This document shows, piece by piece, positions 45,901-54,132 of a stretch of DNA of 61,193 nt. Source of the stretch: JBCAWW01 sp039024315 (lineage in GTDB: Bacteria; Bacteroidota; Bacteroidia; J057); contig JBCCQN010000020.1 in the NCBI GenBank assembly GCA_039024315.1, positions 1-61,193 on the forward strand, given 5' to 3'. The stretch's first letter is position 1. Every line of letters starts with the position of its first letter. The notes under the pieces were generated by a model, which ran no database searches, was not told where the DNA came from, and saw only the letters and a program-made list of their open reading frames with translations. Made by a program: the position numbers and the translations under genes.

Positions 45901-46258
45901 GGGAGGAATCTTGGAAGGGGTTAGCGGTACCTATGTGAGGAAAAAATCGATAAAGTCCGCCTGCCTTAGTGCCCACCCAAAAACTACCATCTTCAGCCTC
46001 TGCTACTTGAGAGATATTGGCCGTAGTAAAGCCTGCATCTTCCCCAAAATGTTGAAAGGTATAGCCATCGTAGCGATTGAGCCCGTTTTCAGTCCCAAAC
46101 CACATAAAGCCATACTGATCTTGCATTACAGCTCGCACTATGTTTTGAGAGAGGCCGTCTTTTTGGGACAAGGGACGAAAAGCAATTTGAGAAGTTTGAG
46201 CTCGGAGTCCGCCCCAAGCCCCTAGCATAGCCAGAAATATCATCCCAAACGCCTTCAT
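42995..46258 (-). CDS. two-component sensor kinase with Reg_prop beta-propellers, Y_Y_Y domain and HisKA_3
   Basis: 1087 residues. Signal peptide 1-20. About 700 residues of Reg_prop repeats follow (FMWFGTENGLNRYDG, SFWVGTKAGGLYRF, GIWVSTAGSGLNYYNP and others), predicted to form two periplasmic seven-bladed propellers. A Y_Y_Y domain ends near residue 835 and a membrane helix lies at about 839-859. A coiled coil leads to the HisKA_3 domain with H894 (DFHDELGNKMTKISLF), and HATPase motifs are EAMNNCLKYA and HDNGIGFDADQIKAGYGL. This resembles Bacteroidota glycan-sensing systems, but without the AraC-type regulator domain of hybrid versions; the regulator is encoded next door instead. Confidence 0.95.
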   Translation of the reverse strand: MKAFGMIFLAMLGAWGGLRAQTSQIAFRPLSQKDGLSQNIVRAVMQDQYGFMWFGTENGLNRYDGYTFQHFGEDAGFTTANISQVAEAEDGSFWVGTKAGGLYRFFPHIGTANPFQDSSPSSFPSGKDQILRLFVDSDDGLWLSTRNGELRYLPSKQDTFIAIILPRDFAQPRVYDILEDGQGAIWLGTNAGLYQVNKKQGHTFQIKAYHYDASVKNGLSGKIPWHISLGLDGAIWIGCYGSGVDRFNPQDNSWKHYDFADSPGQSLSSNIVNEIMVASNGIVWIGTQDRGLNRLDPSTGRISHFKHEAGNVNHLGGNYVLDLFEDHSGGIWVSTAGSGLNYYNPWRVKFEHYQQQAYSTNSLSNNYVFSLLNSQKDPWRSLWIGTHGGGLNQMIYDSLTQTSRFLHYISDGDDPQSLSDEVVLSLTEDQKGNLWVGTFQGLNLLRPEVRDAYVSGKISKPTFERLGYANGEPEAFTNAFFPSMLCDHQGNVWIGTNRALYCYNAERSSYKRFIHEADQPNSLNSNNLLCLFEDSKHRIWVGSHHGLNAILPTQSFDQEPTILSYIHNPNDRKTLSYSQVYAVHEDYKNRIWVGTTGGGINAFIEDENEEAYFVHFYKTDGLPSNNIEGILSDEEGQLWVSTDDGLCVFHPDSLLAASDPKTQIRTYYISDGLQGSEFNEGAFSKGLNGRLYFGGVEGFNAFHPNQLKDNPYPPEVRLTGLRILDRDIKVGDLRDNGDTLLKQDIGLIEQIELTYRDYGFTLEFAALDFAAPQQNQFAYLLEGLDEKWINTGTRPYASFTNLDAGTYQFRLKASNNDGVWQEMQRPLTIKVSPPPWQTWWAYLIYALLFGGSIYAYFSYRAQEREREIQTKARIEKAKADEREKVRKNTAADFHDELGNKMTKISLFVELAKRAGMADESLQLYLGQVENNTQMLSQGIRDFIWVLDPEKDSIYDTLVRIKDFGDEMFEHTDITFRTAGISPQLSDYKLPLNLRRHLVLIFKEAMNNCLKYAQATEVKFEAFTEGEKMKLGFHDNGIGFDADQIKAGYGLKNIHERAAKIDAEAEVNSELGAGTQIWISLQLPHMSD

Positions 46259-46581
46259 ACTTCAAGATAAAAAAAGTCTTTTCGCCCCAAAATCATCTCA
46301 TCTTGTAAGCTTGCTATTTGTCTGCCTAGGATTTCTGGGCCTCTAGACCTAAAAAAGCTGGCTGATAATATTTTTTTCGCCTTTCGTAATCGATTTCGGC
46401 GTTTATTAACTGACTTTCAACTATATATAACTTGACTAATACGTGAACATTTTCGATATTCAAGTTCACTGTAGTTAGTGTTTATTATAGCAATTTTGAG
46501 GAAAGCGGAGGTACACCAACATTTGTTCGGTGTACCTCAATTTTTTTGTCCAAATTGCTAGTCCATAATCTGCTTTCCATT
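46259..46581. other. intergenic leader region upstream of glpD
   Basis: 323 bases between the divergent sensor kinase and glpD genes. It contains an inverted repeat GTGAAC (46443-46448) / GTTCAC (46464-46469) and a strong terminator-like hairpin (46508-46545). No clean TAnnTTTG promoter is visible; TATATAACTTGA near 46423 is the nearest. Confidence 0.45.
46508..46545 (+). terminator. terminator-like hairpin in the glpD leader
   Basis: GAGGTACACC (46508-46517) pairs perfectly with GGTGTACCTC (46529-46538), then AATTTTTTT. It lies 37 bases before the glpD ATG and points into the gene, with no gene upstream on this strand to terminate. It is a good candidate for a conditional attenuator. Confidence 0.65.
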
Positions 46582-48258
46582 ATGAACATATTCGACAGTA
46601 AAAATCGCTCTCAACTCCTCGCGGGCATCATACAAGAAGAATACGATCTCTTAGTGATAGGAGGAGGAGCCACGGGCGCCGGTATAGCCTTGGACGCTGC
46701 CTCAAGAGGCATGAAAACCTTATTGGTAGAGAAGGGCGATTTTGCTTCCGGTACCAGTAGCAAATCAACTAAGCTCATTCACGGAGGTCTCCGCTACCTC
46801 AAGCAATTTGAGATTGCCCTCGTCCGTGAGGTTGGACGTGAACGGGCGGTCGTCCATAAACTCGCCCCGCATCTGGTCGTCAACGAGAAAATGCTTCTTC
46901 CTCTCATCAAGGATGGTACTTACGGCAAGATGATGACCGCTCTTGGTCTCATGGTTTACGATGTACTTGCTGGAGTCGAAAGTGAAGACCAGCGGGTGAT
47001 GCTCTCCAAAAAAGAAACCATCAAGCAAGAGCCTTTACTCAAAGAAGATATACTCGAAGGCTCAGGCTTATATGCAGAATATCGTACCGATGATGCTCGT
47101 CTTTCGATAGAGGTCATGAAAACCGCGGCTACATATGGGGCTCATTGCCTCAATTATGTAGAGGTTAGAGATTTCGTCTACACCGACGAACGCGTGAGTG
47201 GAGCGCTATGCCATGATTATCTCTCAGGTCAAGACCTAAGCTTGAAAGCCAAACAAGTAGTTAGTGCCGCAGGCCCTTGGGTCGATGAATTACGGGCTAA
47301 AAATGATTCCTTGGAAGGAAAGCACCTATTCTTGTCCAAAGGCGTTCATATCGTATTGCCACACGAACGTTTCCCCTTGCGCCAATCGGTATATTTTGAT
47401 ATGCCAGATGGTCGTATGGTATTTGCGATTCCGCGGGGCAAAATCACCTATGTAGGCACTACAGATACCCAATACTTTGGCGATAAAAACAATCCTCGGA
47501 CAAACATAGAAGATGTTGAATATCTCCTTCATGGCACCAACTTGATTTTCCCCAATCTAGCATTGAGCTTGGCAGATGTGCAGTCCAGTTGGGCTGGCCT
47601 CCGTCCTCTGATACACGAGGAGGGCAAATCAGCCTCTGAAATATCGCGTAAGGACGAAATCTTCATTTCCCCTACTGATCTCATTTCTATTGCAGGCGGC
47701 AAGCTCACCGGCTACCGCAAAATGGCTGAACGTGTGGTTGACGTTGTTGCGAAGCGTCTCGACAAAAAGTATGACCTGAAGTTTAAAAAGTGCTTCACTC
47801 AAGAGATTGTCATCAAAGGTGGAGGTTTTAACAATAGTGCTGCAGTCATTGCTTTTAGCGAACAACTAGCGCAAACTTTAGCTAAATATGCCATAGATCC
47901 TTATCAAGCCCGCTATTTGGTCCACAACTACGGTCAACAGACCACAGAGATTATGAAAATTTTTGAGCAAATGGAGCAAAAGGATACAGAGGGCTTAGCG
48001 CTAGCAGAACTAGAATTCACCCTCAAAAATGAAATGGTTCATACGGCCATGGACTTCTTTAGTCGCCGCACAGGACGGATTTATTTTGATATACAGAGTA
48101 TCAGAGAACTCCAAGAAAGCGTGCTATCAAAGCTAAAGGCTTATTTTGCTTGGGATGAGGAACGTTTTACCGCAGAAAAAGCCGAAGTTGAGCGAAGCGT
48201 TTTCGAAGCTTCTAACTTTCCTCCTAGGCATGAAACCGAAAATATTCCTAGCCTATAG
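46582..48258 (+). CDS. glpD: glycerol-3-phosphate dehydrogenase (FAD-dependent)
   Basis: 558 residues from the ATG at 46582; an upstream TTG at 46546 overlaps the terminator T-run and is rejected. The FAD-binding Rossmann motif is LLVIGGGATGAGIALDAASRG, followed by FASGTSSKSTKLIHGGLRYL, the GlpD family block. The C-terminal domain contains YLVHNYGQQT. It oxidises glycerol 3-phosphate to dihydroxyacetone phosphate at the membrane, passing electrons to quinone. The gene has a hairpin-bearing leader and is followed by a palindrome, then the GH31 gene on the same strand. Confidence 0.95.
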   Translation: MNIFDSKNRSQLLAGIIQEEYDLLVIGGGATGAGIALDAASRGMKTLLVEKGDFASGTSSKSTKLIHGGLRYLKQFEIALVREVGRERAVVHKLAPHLVVNEKMLLPLIKDGTYGKMMTALGLMVYDVLAGVESEDQRVMLSKKETIKQEPLLKEDILEGSGLYAEYRTDDARLSIEVMKTAATYGAHCLNYVEVRDFVYTDERVSGALCHDYLSGQDLSLKAKQVVSAAGPWVDELRAKNDSLEGKHLFLSKGVHIVLPHERFPLRQSVYFDMPDGRMVFAIPRGKITYVGTTDTQYFGDKNNPRTNIEDVEYLLHGTNLIFPNLALSLADVQSSWAGLRPLIHEEGKSASEISRKDEIFISPTDLISIAGGKLTGYRKMAERVVDVVAKRLDKKYDLKFKKCFTQEIVIKGGGFNNSAAVIAFSEQLAQTLAKYAIDPYQARYLVHNYGQQTTEIMKIFEQMEQKDTEGLALAELEFTLKNEMVHTAMDFFSRRTGRIYFDIQSIRELQESVLSKLKAYFAWDEERFTAEKAEVERSVFEASNFPPRHETENIPSL

Positions 48259-48290
48259 ACAGCAGAATAGTTGAAAATCTTACAAGTAAA

Positions 48291-48306
48291 GGGAACAATT
48301 GTTCCC
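48291..48306 (+). terminator. palindrome, possible terminator or operator after glpD
   Basis: GGGAACAATTGTTCCC is a perfect 16-base palindrome, followed by AGATTTTT. It may be a short-stem terminator for glpD or an operator upstream of the GH31 gene. Confidence 0.5.
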
Positions 48307-48420
48307 AGATTTTTAACAACTCGGCCTAAATAATGAGAACATTCTTCTTTTTTGTATTAATTTTCAGGTCTTAGTACTAATAGCTAAGTACTGAAATACG
48401 CATCTAATTCAATTCGTCAT

Positions 48421-50850
48421 ATGATTGCAAACCAAACTGAATTCTATCCCGGTAAAATGACCAAATGGAAACGGGAGGATCAGATCTTTTGGTTTTACTG
48501 TGACAAGGGTGTTTCCTTACAGTTGAGTGTACTTTCGCCCTCAATTGTTAGGCTTCGCTTTTCTACCGAAAGATTTTTCTATCCAGATTTCTCTTACGCG
48601 ATTGATCCTAAGTTTACGCCAGAGCAAACTTCACTCAGGATTCGCGAACGAGAAAACTATATAAGCATAAAGACTCCCTTAGTAGAATGTCGCATCCAAA
48701 AAAATGGATTACAGACAACCTTTAACACTACAAAGGGTGAGCTAATCATGGCTGACGACAAAGGTTTCCATTGGGAAAAAAGCCCCTACGGAGGCGATAT
48801 CGTCAAAATGAGCAAAAAAGCTCAAGCCGATGAATACTACTTTGGCTTAGGAGACAAGACCTGCCACCTCAATCTCAGAGGCGAACGCCTCCAAAATTGG
48901 GTAACTGATTGTTTTGGCTATGGTAGTCAAACCGATCCATTATATCGTGCTGTACCCTTTTACTACGGCCTCAACCAAGGTCGTGGCTATGGTGTCTTCT
49001 TTGACAACAGCTTTCGATCACACTTCGACTTTGCTAAGGAGCGCTTCGACGCGACTAGCTTTTGGGCTCAAGGCGGTGAAATGAATTATTATTTCATCTA
49101 TGGTCCTGAGCTACTTTCTGTCGCGGAGCAATATGCCCAACTGACTGGCCGCCCCGAACTGCCACCTAAGTGGGCCATTGGCTTTCACCAGTGTAAGTGG
49201 AGCTACTATCCGGAAAGCAAGGTAAAAGCCATCGCACAAGAGTTCCGCGAGCGGGAAATCCCCTGCGATGCTCTCTATTTGGATATTGACTATATGGAAG
49301 GCTATCGCTGCTTTACTTGGAACAACGATCGATTTCCGGATCCTCCTCGGATGATCAAGGAGTTAGCCAATGATGGTTTCAAAACAGTGGTGATTATCGA
49401 TCCCGGTATCAAAATCGATCTCGAATATCCCATCTTTCAAGAGGCCTTGGAAAAAGGCTACTTCTGTCAACGACCTGACGGGCATTTTGTGCAAGGAAAG
49501 GTTTGGCCTGGAGAGTGCTTTTTCCCTGATTTCACACGTCCGGAGGTCCGTGAATGGTGGTCAGGTTTGTTTAGAGATTTGATTCGTAAGGCAGGAGTAA
49601 ACGGGGTTTGGAATGATATGAACGAACCCGCTGTCTTTGAGGTAGCCAATAAGAGCGTCCCAGATGATGTAAGGCACGATTATGACGGGCATCCAGCGAG
49701 CCACCGCAAAGCGCACAATATCTACGGTATGCAAATGTCCCGCGCCTCTTACGAAGGCGTCAAGCATTATGCCTACCCTAATCGACCGTTTATGATCACG
49801 AGGGCAAGTTATGCCGGTGGCCAACGCTTTGCCTCTGCCTGGACAGGTGATAACAATGCCAATTGGGAGCACCTTCATCTCGCTTCTATCCAGAGTCAGA
49901 GAATGTCCGTTTCCGGCTTCTCCTTTATCGGTTCTGATATTGGAGGCTTCAATGATCAGCCCACACCAGAGCTATTTGCTAGGTGGCTACAGTTAGGAGT
50001 TTTTCACCCGCTCTTCCGCGTTCACTCCATCGGGAACCATGATGTAGGGGATGGCGAGGTTGATGAGGATGCAGTCGCTCAAAGTATGGCTGACAACACC
50101 CTTGATCAAGAGCCTTGGTCTTTTGGGGAGGAATACACCCTTATCAATAAAAAGACCATTGAGTTACGATATAAGATATTGCCTGTGCTTTACACCGCTT
50201 TTTGGCAGTATGTAACGAGAGGTACACCGATCTTACGCCCTCTCTCCTTCATCGATCAGCATGATCCCGAAACCCTGCACCGTATGGAGGAGTTTGGGGT
50301 AGGCGATCACTTATTGGTGTGTCCGATCTCCGAAGAAGGAGCTCGTGGTCGTTATCTATACCTTCCCAAAGGGATTTGGTATGACTATCGCACCGAGCAA
50401 CCGATCCCAGGTGAGCAAGAGATTTGGATCGATGCAGATCTTGACGAGATCCCGATGTTTATCAGAGCCGGAGGGGCAATCCCTATCGCTCCAGTGATGC
50501 AACATACGCGAGAAAAGAAAATTGAGGAGCTTGCTTTACACGTTTACTACAAAAACGGAGAGGAGGAAAGTGAGCTTTATCATGACTCTGGCGACGGTTA
50601 CGACTATGAAGAAGGTAAGTATCAACTTCATAGTTTCCATTTCAAGGGAGAAAGCCGTTCGGTATCATTTACGCAGCTACGTGAAGGGGCGCTTGAGCCT
50701 GAATACGAGACTTTTAAAATTATATTTCATGGCCTGCCTTATAAGTCTCGCCGCTGCTTGATTGATGGGGTTGAAACCAAAGTTAAGTTCACTCCGCTTA
50801 CTACTGAGGTGATAGCGCCTTGGGATTTCGCGACTTTGGTGATTGAGTAA
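48421..50850 (+). CDS. glycoside hydrolase family 31 (alpha-glucosidase type)
   Basis: 809 residues with no signal peptide, so probably cytoplasmic. The GH31 nucleophile is D399 in GVWNDMNEPAVF and the acid/base is D477 in AWTGDNNANW; FIGSDIGGF and GVFHPLFRVHS follow. The N-terminal beta-sandwich and the C-terminal DUF5110-like domain are present. It would hydrolyse alpha-glucosides to glucose. The position next to a SusCD locus and glpD suggests a role in oligosaccharide breakdown. An imperfect repeat (CTTAG / CTAAG, 48370-48388) upstream might be an operator. Confidence 0.95.
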   Translation: MIANQTEFYPGKMTKWKREDQIFWFYCDKGVSLQLSVLSPSIVRLRFSTERFFYPDFSYAIDPKFTPEQTSLRIRERENYISIKTPLVECRIQKNGLQTTFNTTKGELIMADDKGFHWEKSPYGGDIVKMSKKAQADEYYFGLGDKTCHLNLRGERLQNWVTDCFGYGSQTDPLYRAVPFYYGLNQGRGYGVFFDNSFRSHFDFAKERFDATSFWAQGGEMNYYFIYGPELLSVAEQYAQLTGRPELPPKWAIGFHQCKWSYYPESKVKAIAQEFREREIPCDALYLDIDYMEGYRCFTWNNDRFPDPPRMIKELANDGFKTVVIIDPGIKIDLEYPIFQEALEKGYFCQRPDGHFVQGKVWPGECFFPDFTRPEVREWWSGLFRDLIRKAGVNGVWNDMNEPAVFEVANKSVPDDVRHDYDGHPASHRKAHNIYGMQMSRASYEGVKHYAYPNRPFMITRASYAGGQRFASAWTGDNNANWEHLHLASIQSQRMSVSGFSFIGSDIGGFNDQPTPELFARWLQLGVFHPLFRVHSIGNHDVGDGEVDEDAVAQSMADNTLDQEPWSFGEEYTLINKKTIELRYKILPVLYTAFWQYVTRGTPILRPLSFIDQHDPETLHRMEEFGVGDHLLVCPISEEGARGRYLYLPKGIWYDYRTEQPIPGEQEIWIDADLDEIPMFIRAGGAIPIAPVMQHTREKKIEELALHVYYKNGEEESELYHDSGDGYDYEEGKYQLHSFHFKGESRSVSFTQLREGALEPEYETFKIIFHGLPYKSRRCLIDGVETKVKFTPLTTEVIAPWDFATLVIE

Positions 50851-50857
50851 GCGGCGC

Positions 50858-52129
50858 TTAACGCATTAGCAACACAGAGCCGGATTTTTGGAGGCGTTGA
50901 TTTTGCCCAAGCACTCCGAGGGTACAGTCAAGTTTCCAGATATATGCCCCTTCGGGGAACGCTTGTCTCTGGCCATTTGCTGTCCAAGCTTGGGTAGGAT
51001 CGTTCGTCTGAAAGACAATCCTCCCCCAACGATTGTAAATCCGAAAGTCGAAGCGTTCCACCGAGAAGGTGGGATCAAAAAAGGGGGAAAAACTGTCGTT
51101 AAGCCCATCTCCGTTGGGACTAAAAGCGGTTGGCATATAGACTACCTGATTGCAATTTCTAACTTGCGGCTTGATGATGATGGGTACTCTCCCACAATCA
51201 AATTGTGCTTCCAGACGATACTCTATATTTTCAGGCAAGCGCCTCTCAGGGCCCATAAAGCCATCCTCCCACACATAAGTAGCTTCGTTTTTGAGTGAAA
51301 AGTCTAGCTCTAATAATAAGTTCACTTCAAGTTCTTCAAATTCGCAGACACCTTTTTCGATCACAATCTCCTTGGGCAGTTCAATCAGACTTAGCGAATC
51401 AATGTTAAAATAGAAGGAGTGAAAAACGCCACTACTCGCTTGCGTACTAGCACAGGCAGGTAGCGGCCCAAAAGTGCCTAATGGCATCATGATAGCAACA
51501 AAACGCTCTCCCCCTTGAGCTACAAAGCAGGCTGAGATTACTTCCCACTTTCCCTCCATTTTACTATCCAAATCTTGGGATCGAACCTCTTTCAAGAGAT
51601 GAGCATTTGTAGTGGAGGTGCCATTGGAAGTATTTTTAAAGACAAAAATACTGTCTGTATGCCCATAAATGTCGATGTGACGGTCCGGATTTAAGGCACA
51701 TAATGAAGCTGAATTAACAGCTCCTTCGTAGGCACCTCGATTGCGGACGGCAAATTCTAAAAAATAGGGAGTTCCTGCCTTGAGGGGTTGCGTTAAAGGA
51801 GTGGCAATTCCTTCTGCGACATAAGTGCCATTAGAATTCCAGCGACTGTTTAAACCCGCAAAATTCTTACCCGAGTACGCGCTTAGGCTTGCATCCCAAA
51901 AAAAAGATCCATTGGTATTGATAGGACAACCTTTAATAAAAAGATCAGGTGTCGCTTCTAATGGATACCAATAAGGATTATCAAACATTTGTTGGCTGGG
52001 GGATTTACAGAGCGAGGTACTCAGCTCTTCAAAATCCCCGTCTGGCAATAGGTTTTGGGCAGCCAAAGTCTGGAATTGTATGAGTAAAATACTCAGACAG
52101 ATAAGTCCATATTGCCAGTTGCAACGCAT
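50858..52129 (-). CDS. secreted protein with T9SS type B (gliding-motility-associated) C-terminal domain
   Basis: 423 residues. A signal peptide is followed by a jelly-roll-like domain common in Bacteroidota secreted proteins (NLLPDGDFEEL, YSGKNFAGL, VAEGIATPLTQPLKAGTPYFLEF). The last about 90 residues are the CHU_C/type B domain: MPTAFSPNGDGLNDSFSP, FDFRIYNRWGRIVFQT, FPEGAYIWKLDC. Type B proteins use SprF/PorP-like partners for surface attachment. Its start overlaps the upstream FG-GAP gene stop by one base (TAATG). Hairpin repeats are seen at 50947-50964 and 51051-51072. Confidence 0.9.
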   Translation of the reverse strand: MRCNWQYGLICLSILLIQFQTLAAQNLLPDGDFEELSTSLCKSPSQQMFDNPYWYPLEATPDLFIKGCPINTNGSFFWDASLSAYSGKNFAGLNSRWNSNGTYVAEGIATPLTQPLKAGTPYFLEFAVRNRGAYEGAVNSASLCALNPDRHIDIYGHTDSIFVFKNTSNGTSTTNAHLLKEVRSQDLDSKMEGKWEVISACFVAQGGERFVAIMMPLGTFGPLPACASTQASSGVFHSFYFNIDSLSLIELPKEIVIEKGVCEFEELEVNLLLELDFSLKNEATYVWEDGFMGPERRLPENIEYRLEAQFDCGRVPIIIKPQVRNCNQVVYMPTAFSPNGDGLNDSFSPFFDPTFSVERFDFRIYNRWGRIVFQTNDPTQAWTANGQRQAFPEGAYIWKLDCTLGVLGQNQRLQKSGSVLLMR

Positions 52130-54012
52130 TAGTATTTGATTACTTTTTGGGTAGTAGTGCCATTAGTACTGCGTACTCTCACAAAATAAATCCCCGAAGC
52201 TAGGCCGGCATCTGCTTGCCAATAAATAAAACCCGCTTTCGTATTAGGGAAGTCAGTAATGAGCTGAACTCTTTTCCCTTCCAAGCTATAAACGCTCACT
52301 TCTTCTAATTGGCTTTCTGCACCCGCTAATTGATAGCGAATACGCACTCCATCTTGGAATTCCGAAGGGATAAATTCTAAAATATCTTCATTATAAAGCT
52401 GAGGAGAGCTATCTTCTTGGATCTTAATGTGTTGATTAACCGCAACATTAGTTAGCACTTGCGTATGCCCGCCCGGCCATTTGACGGTCAAAGTTTCGAT
52501 CTCGCTTTGGGTACCTAATCCAAAATGAGCGATCGTCGAATTAGATGACAAATGACTAGAACCGGCGTAAATTTCTTTCATGAGGAGCGTTCCGTCAACG
52601 ATCAACTCTATGCGTGCCCCAATACCGTGTTTAGTAGCATTGACACCTTCTAGACTTACCTTAAGCCAATTGCCATTAGCAGCGTCATTGCGGAATAAGC
52701 GGCTCCGAGGATTGGGAAAGAGAGCATTTGGATCTTTGGGCTTTTGATTGACCGTGAAAATATCCATATCCCCATCATTGTCGAAGTCAAACACCACAGA
52801 GCCCCGACCTATACTATAATCATTGAGCCCCACCTCACTTGCTTTCTCGGTGAATTGTCCCTCCTGTGATTCAAAAAACAGATTGGGGTTAAACCGAATA
52901 TCCGGATTTAGGGCCCCATTACAGACGAAGAGATCCTGATCCATGTCGTGATCATAATCAAAAAAATTGGCTCCCCAACTTATCGGAAGACCTGAGTATA
53001 GAGAATCATCTATCACCGATAGGGCTAAACCCGTTTCTTGGCCTCCATCAATAAATTCCGAACCCTCAGCATCACTGATCGCAAAAAGTCCCGTCCCAAG
53101 ATTGGTAACATAATAGTCCATCCAACCATCATTATTGTAATCTGTGGCGGCATTACCCATAGCATTCATACCAAAGTTGAGCTCTAAAGAAAAAGCTCGA
53201 TTTGTCATTTTGGGAGCTGGATAATCGTTGCGAAACATAAGATTGGGCGTAATCTTAAAACCAAAATCGTTGACAATGTGGAGGTCTAGATTTTGATCGT
53301 TGTTGAAATCTGTGAATAAGCCTGCAAAGCCAAAACCAGAGTAATCCAAACCATATAAGTCATTAGCGAGGAAAAAGTTGCGCCCCCCAGCATTGATAAA
53401 CAAAAAATCCCTTGCAGGCACGAAAGAGTTGGTAATAGTATTGCCATTGTAAAAGGAAATACCCGTTGGTGCACTGTCATAATAGTTGGCGATAAAGAGA
53501 TCGGGAAATCCATCTGCATTTACATCGCCAAAGGAAGCCCCCATACTATTGGAGCGAAAATCTTCCAAGCCCCAAGCTTCGGTAACCTCTAAAAAGCTGC
53601 CATCGCCTTGATTGAGGTAGAGTAGATTAGGCGCGATGGTACGGTTCTCATCGATGAAATTCATACTAGTGATGAGTAAATCTTTGTAGCCATCTCGATT
53701 AATATCAGCCGCGGCAGCACCTTGGGTGTGGATTTCAAGCGTTCGGCTGAAGCCGGCACCCTCAAACACATTGGTAAACGTACCGTCTCCATTATTGCGG
53801 TAAAGCGCATCAGGCGCATTACCACCCGTGACATACAGATCTTCATATCCGTCCAGATCAAAATCTAAAACGGCAGCCCCTCCACCAAAAGTGGCAAGGT
53901 CAACTTCGAAGGCATGGTTGATACCTGCTTCGGCCGAGACATCAGTAAAAGCAGTTTGCCCGAAGCCCATGAGGTAGCTAAGCAGAAAACAGAAAGCAAA
54001 TGTTTTTCGCAT
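52129..54012 (-). CDS. FG-GAP / ASPIC-UnbV protein with T9SS type A sorting domain
   Basis: 627 residues. Signal peptide 1-18. FG-GAP/VCBS repeats with Ca-binding loops (VLDFDLDGYEDLYVTGG, DINRDGYKDLLITSM, DFDNDGDMDIFTV) are expected to form an integrin-like beta-propeller. An ASPIC/UnbV domain lies at about 435-510 (GIGARIELIVDG, HFGLGTQSEIETLTVKWPGG). A type A sorting domain ends in GIYFVRVRSTNG. It is surface-exposed, with function unknown. It lies 120 bases after susD and shares its strand, so it may belong to the SusCD transcription unit. Confidence 0.93.
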   Translation of the reverse strand: MRKTFAFCFLLSYLMGFGQTAFTDVSAEAGINHAFEVDLATFGGGAAVLDFDLDGYEDLYVTGGNAPDALYRNNGDGTFTNVFEGAGFSRTLEIHTQGAAAADINRDGYKDLLITSMNFIDENRTIAPNLLYLNQGDGSFLEVTEAWGLEDFRSNSMGASFGDVNADGFPDLFIANYYDSAPTGISFYNGNTITNSFVPARDFLFINAGGRNFFLANDLYGLDYSGFGFAGLFTDFNNDQNLDLHIVNDFGFKITPNLMFRNDYPAPKMTNRAFSLELNFGMNAMGNAATDYNNDGWMDYYVTNLGTGLFAISDAEGSEFIDGGQETGLALSVIDDSLYSGLPISWGANFFDYDHDMDQDLFVCNGALNPDIRFNPNLFFESQEGQFTEKASEVGLNDYSIGRGSVVFDFDNDGDMDIFTVNQKPKDPNALFPNPRSRLFRNDAANGNWLKVSLEGVNATKHGIGARIELIVDGTLLMKEIYAGSSHLSSNSTIAHFGLGTQSEIETLTVKWPGGHTQVLTNVAVNQHIKIQEDSSPQLYNEDILEFIPSEFQDGVRIRYQLAGAESQLEEVSVYSLEGKRVQLITDFPNTKAGFIYWQADAGLASGIYFVRVRSTNGTTTQKVIKY

Positions 54013-54075
54013 AATAGAGGAAAGATGAAACAGAAGGCTGGGACCTTACCGATATGGGAAGGAATAATAGGGAAA

Positions 54076-54103
54076 TTGGAAAAGGAGCAAGCTCCTTTTC
54101 CAA
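54076..54103 (-). other. perfect hairpin between susD and the FG-GAP gene
   Basis: TTGGAAAAGGAG (54076-54087) and CTCCTTTTCCAA (54092-54103) form a 12-base perfect stem with a 4-base loop. There is no T-run after it, so mRNA stabilisation or partial termination after susD is more likely than a classic terminator. Confidence 0.6.
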
Positions 54104-54132
54104 TCATATCGTACAAAAAATTTGGGCTAAAT

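Noticed and set aside
50858..51300. Plus-strand frame of 136 codons antisense to the type B T9SS gene
   Set aside because: It is the mirror of conserved coding sequence and has no independent support.
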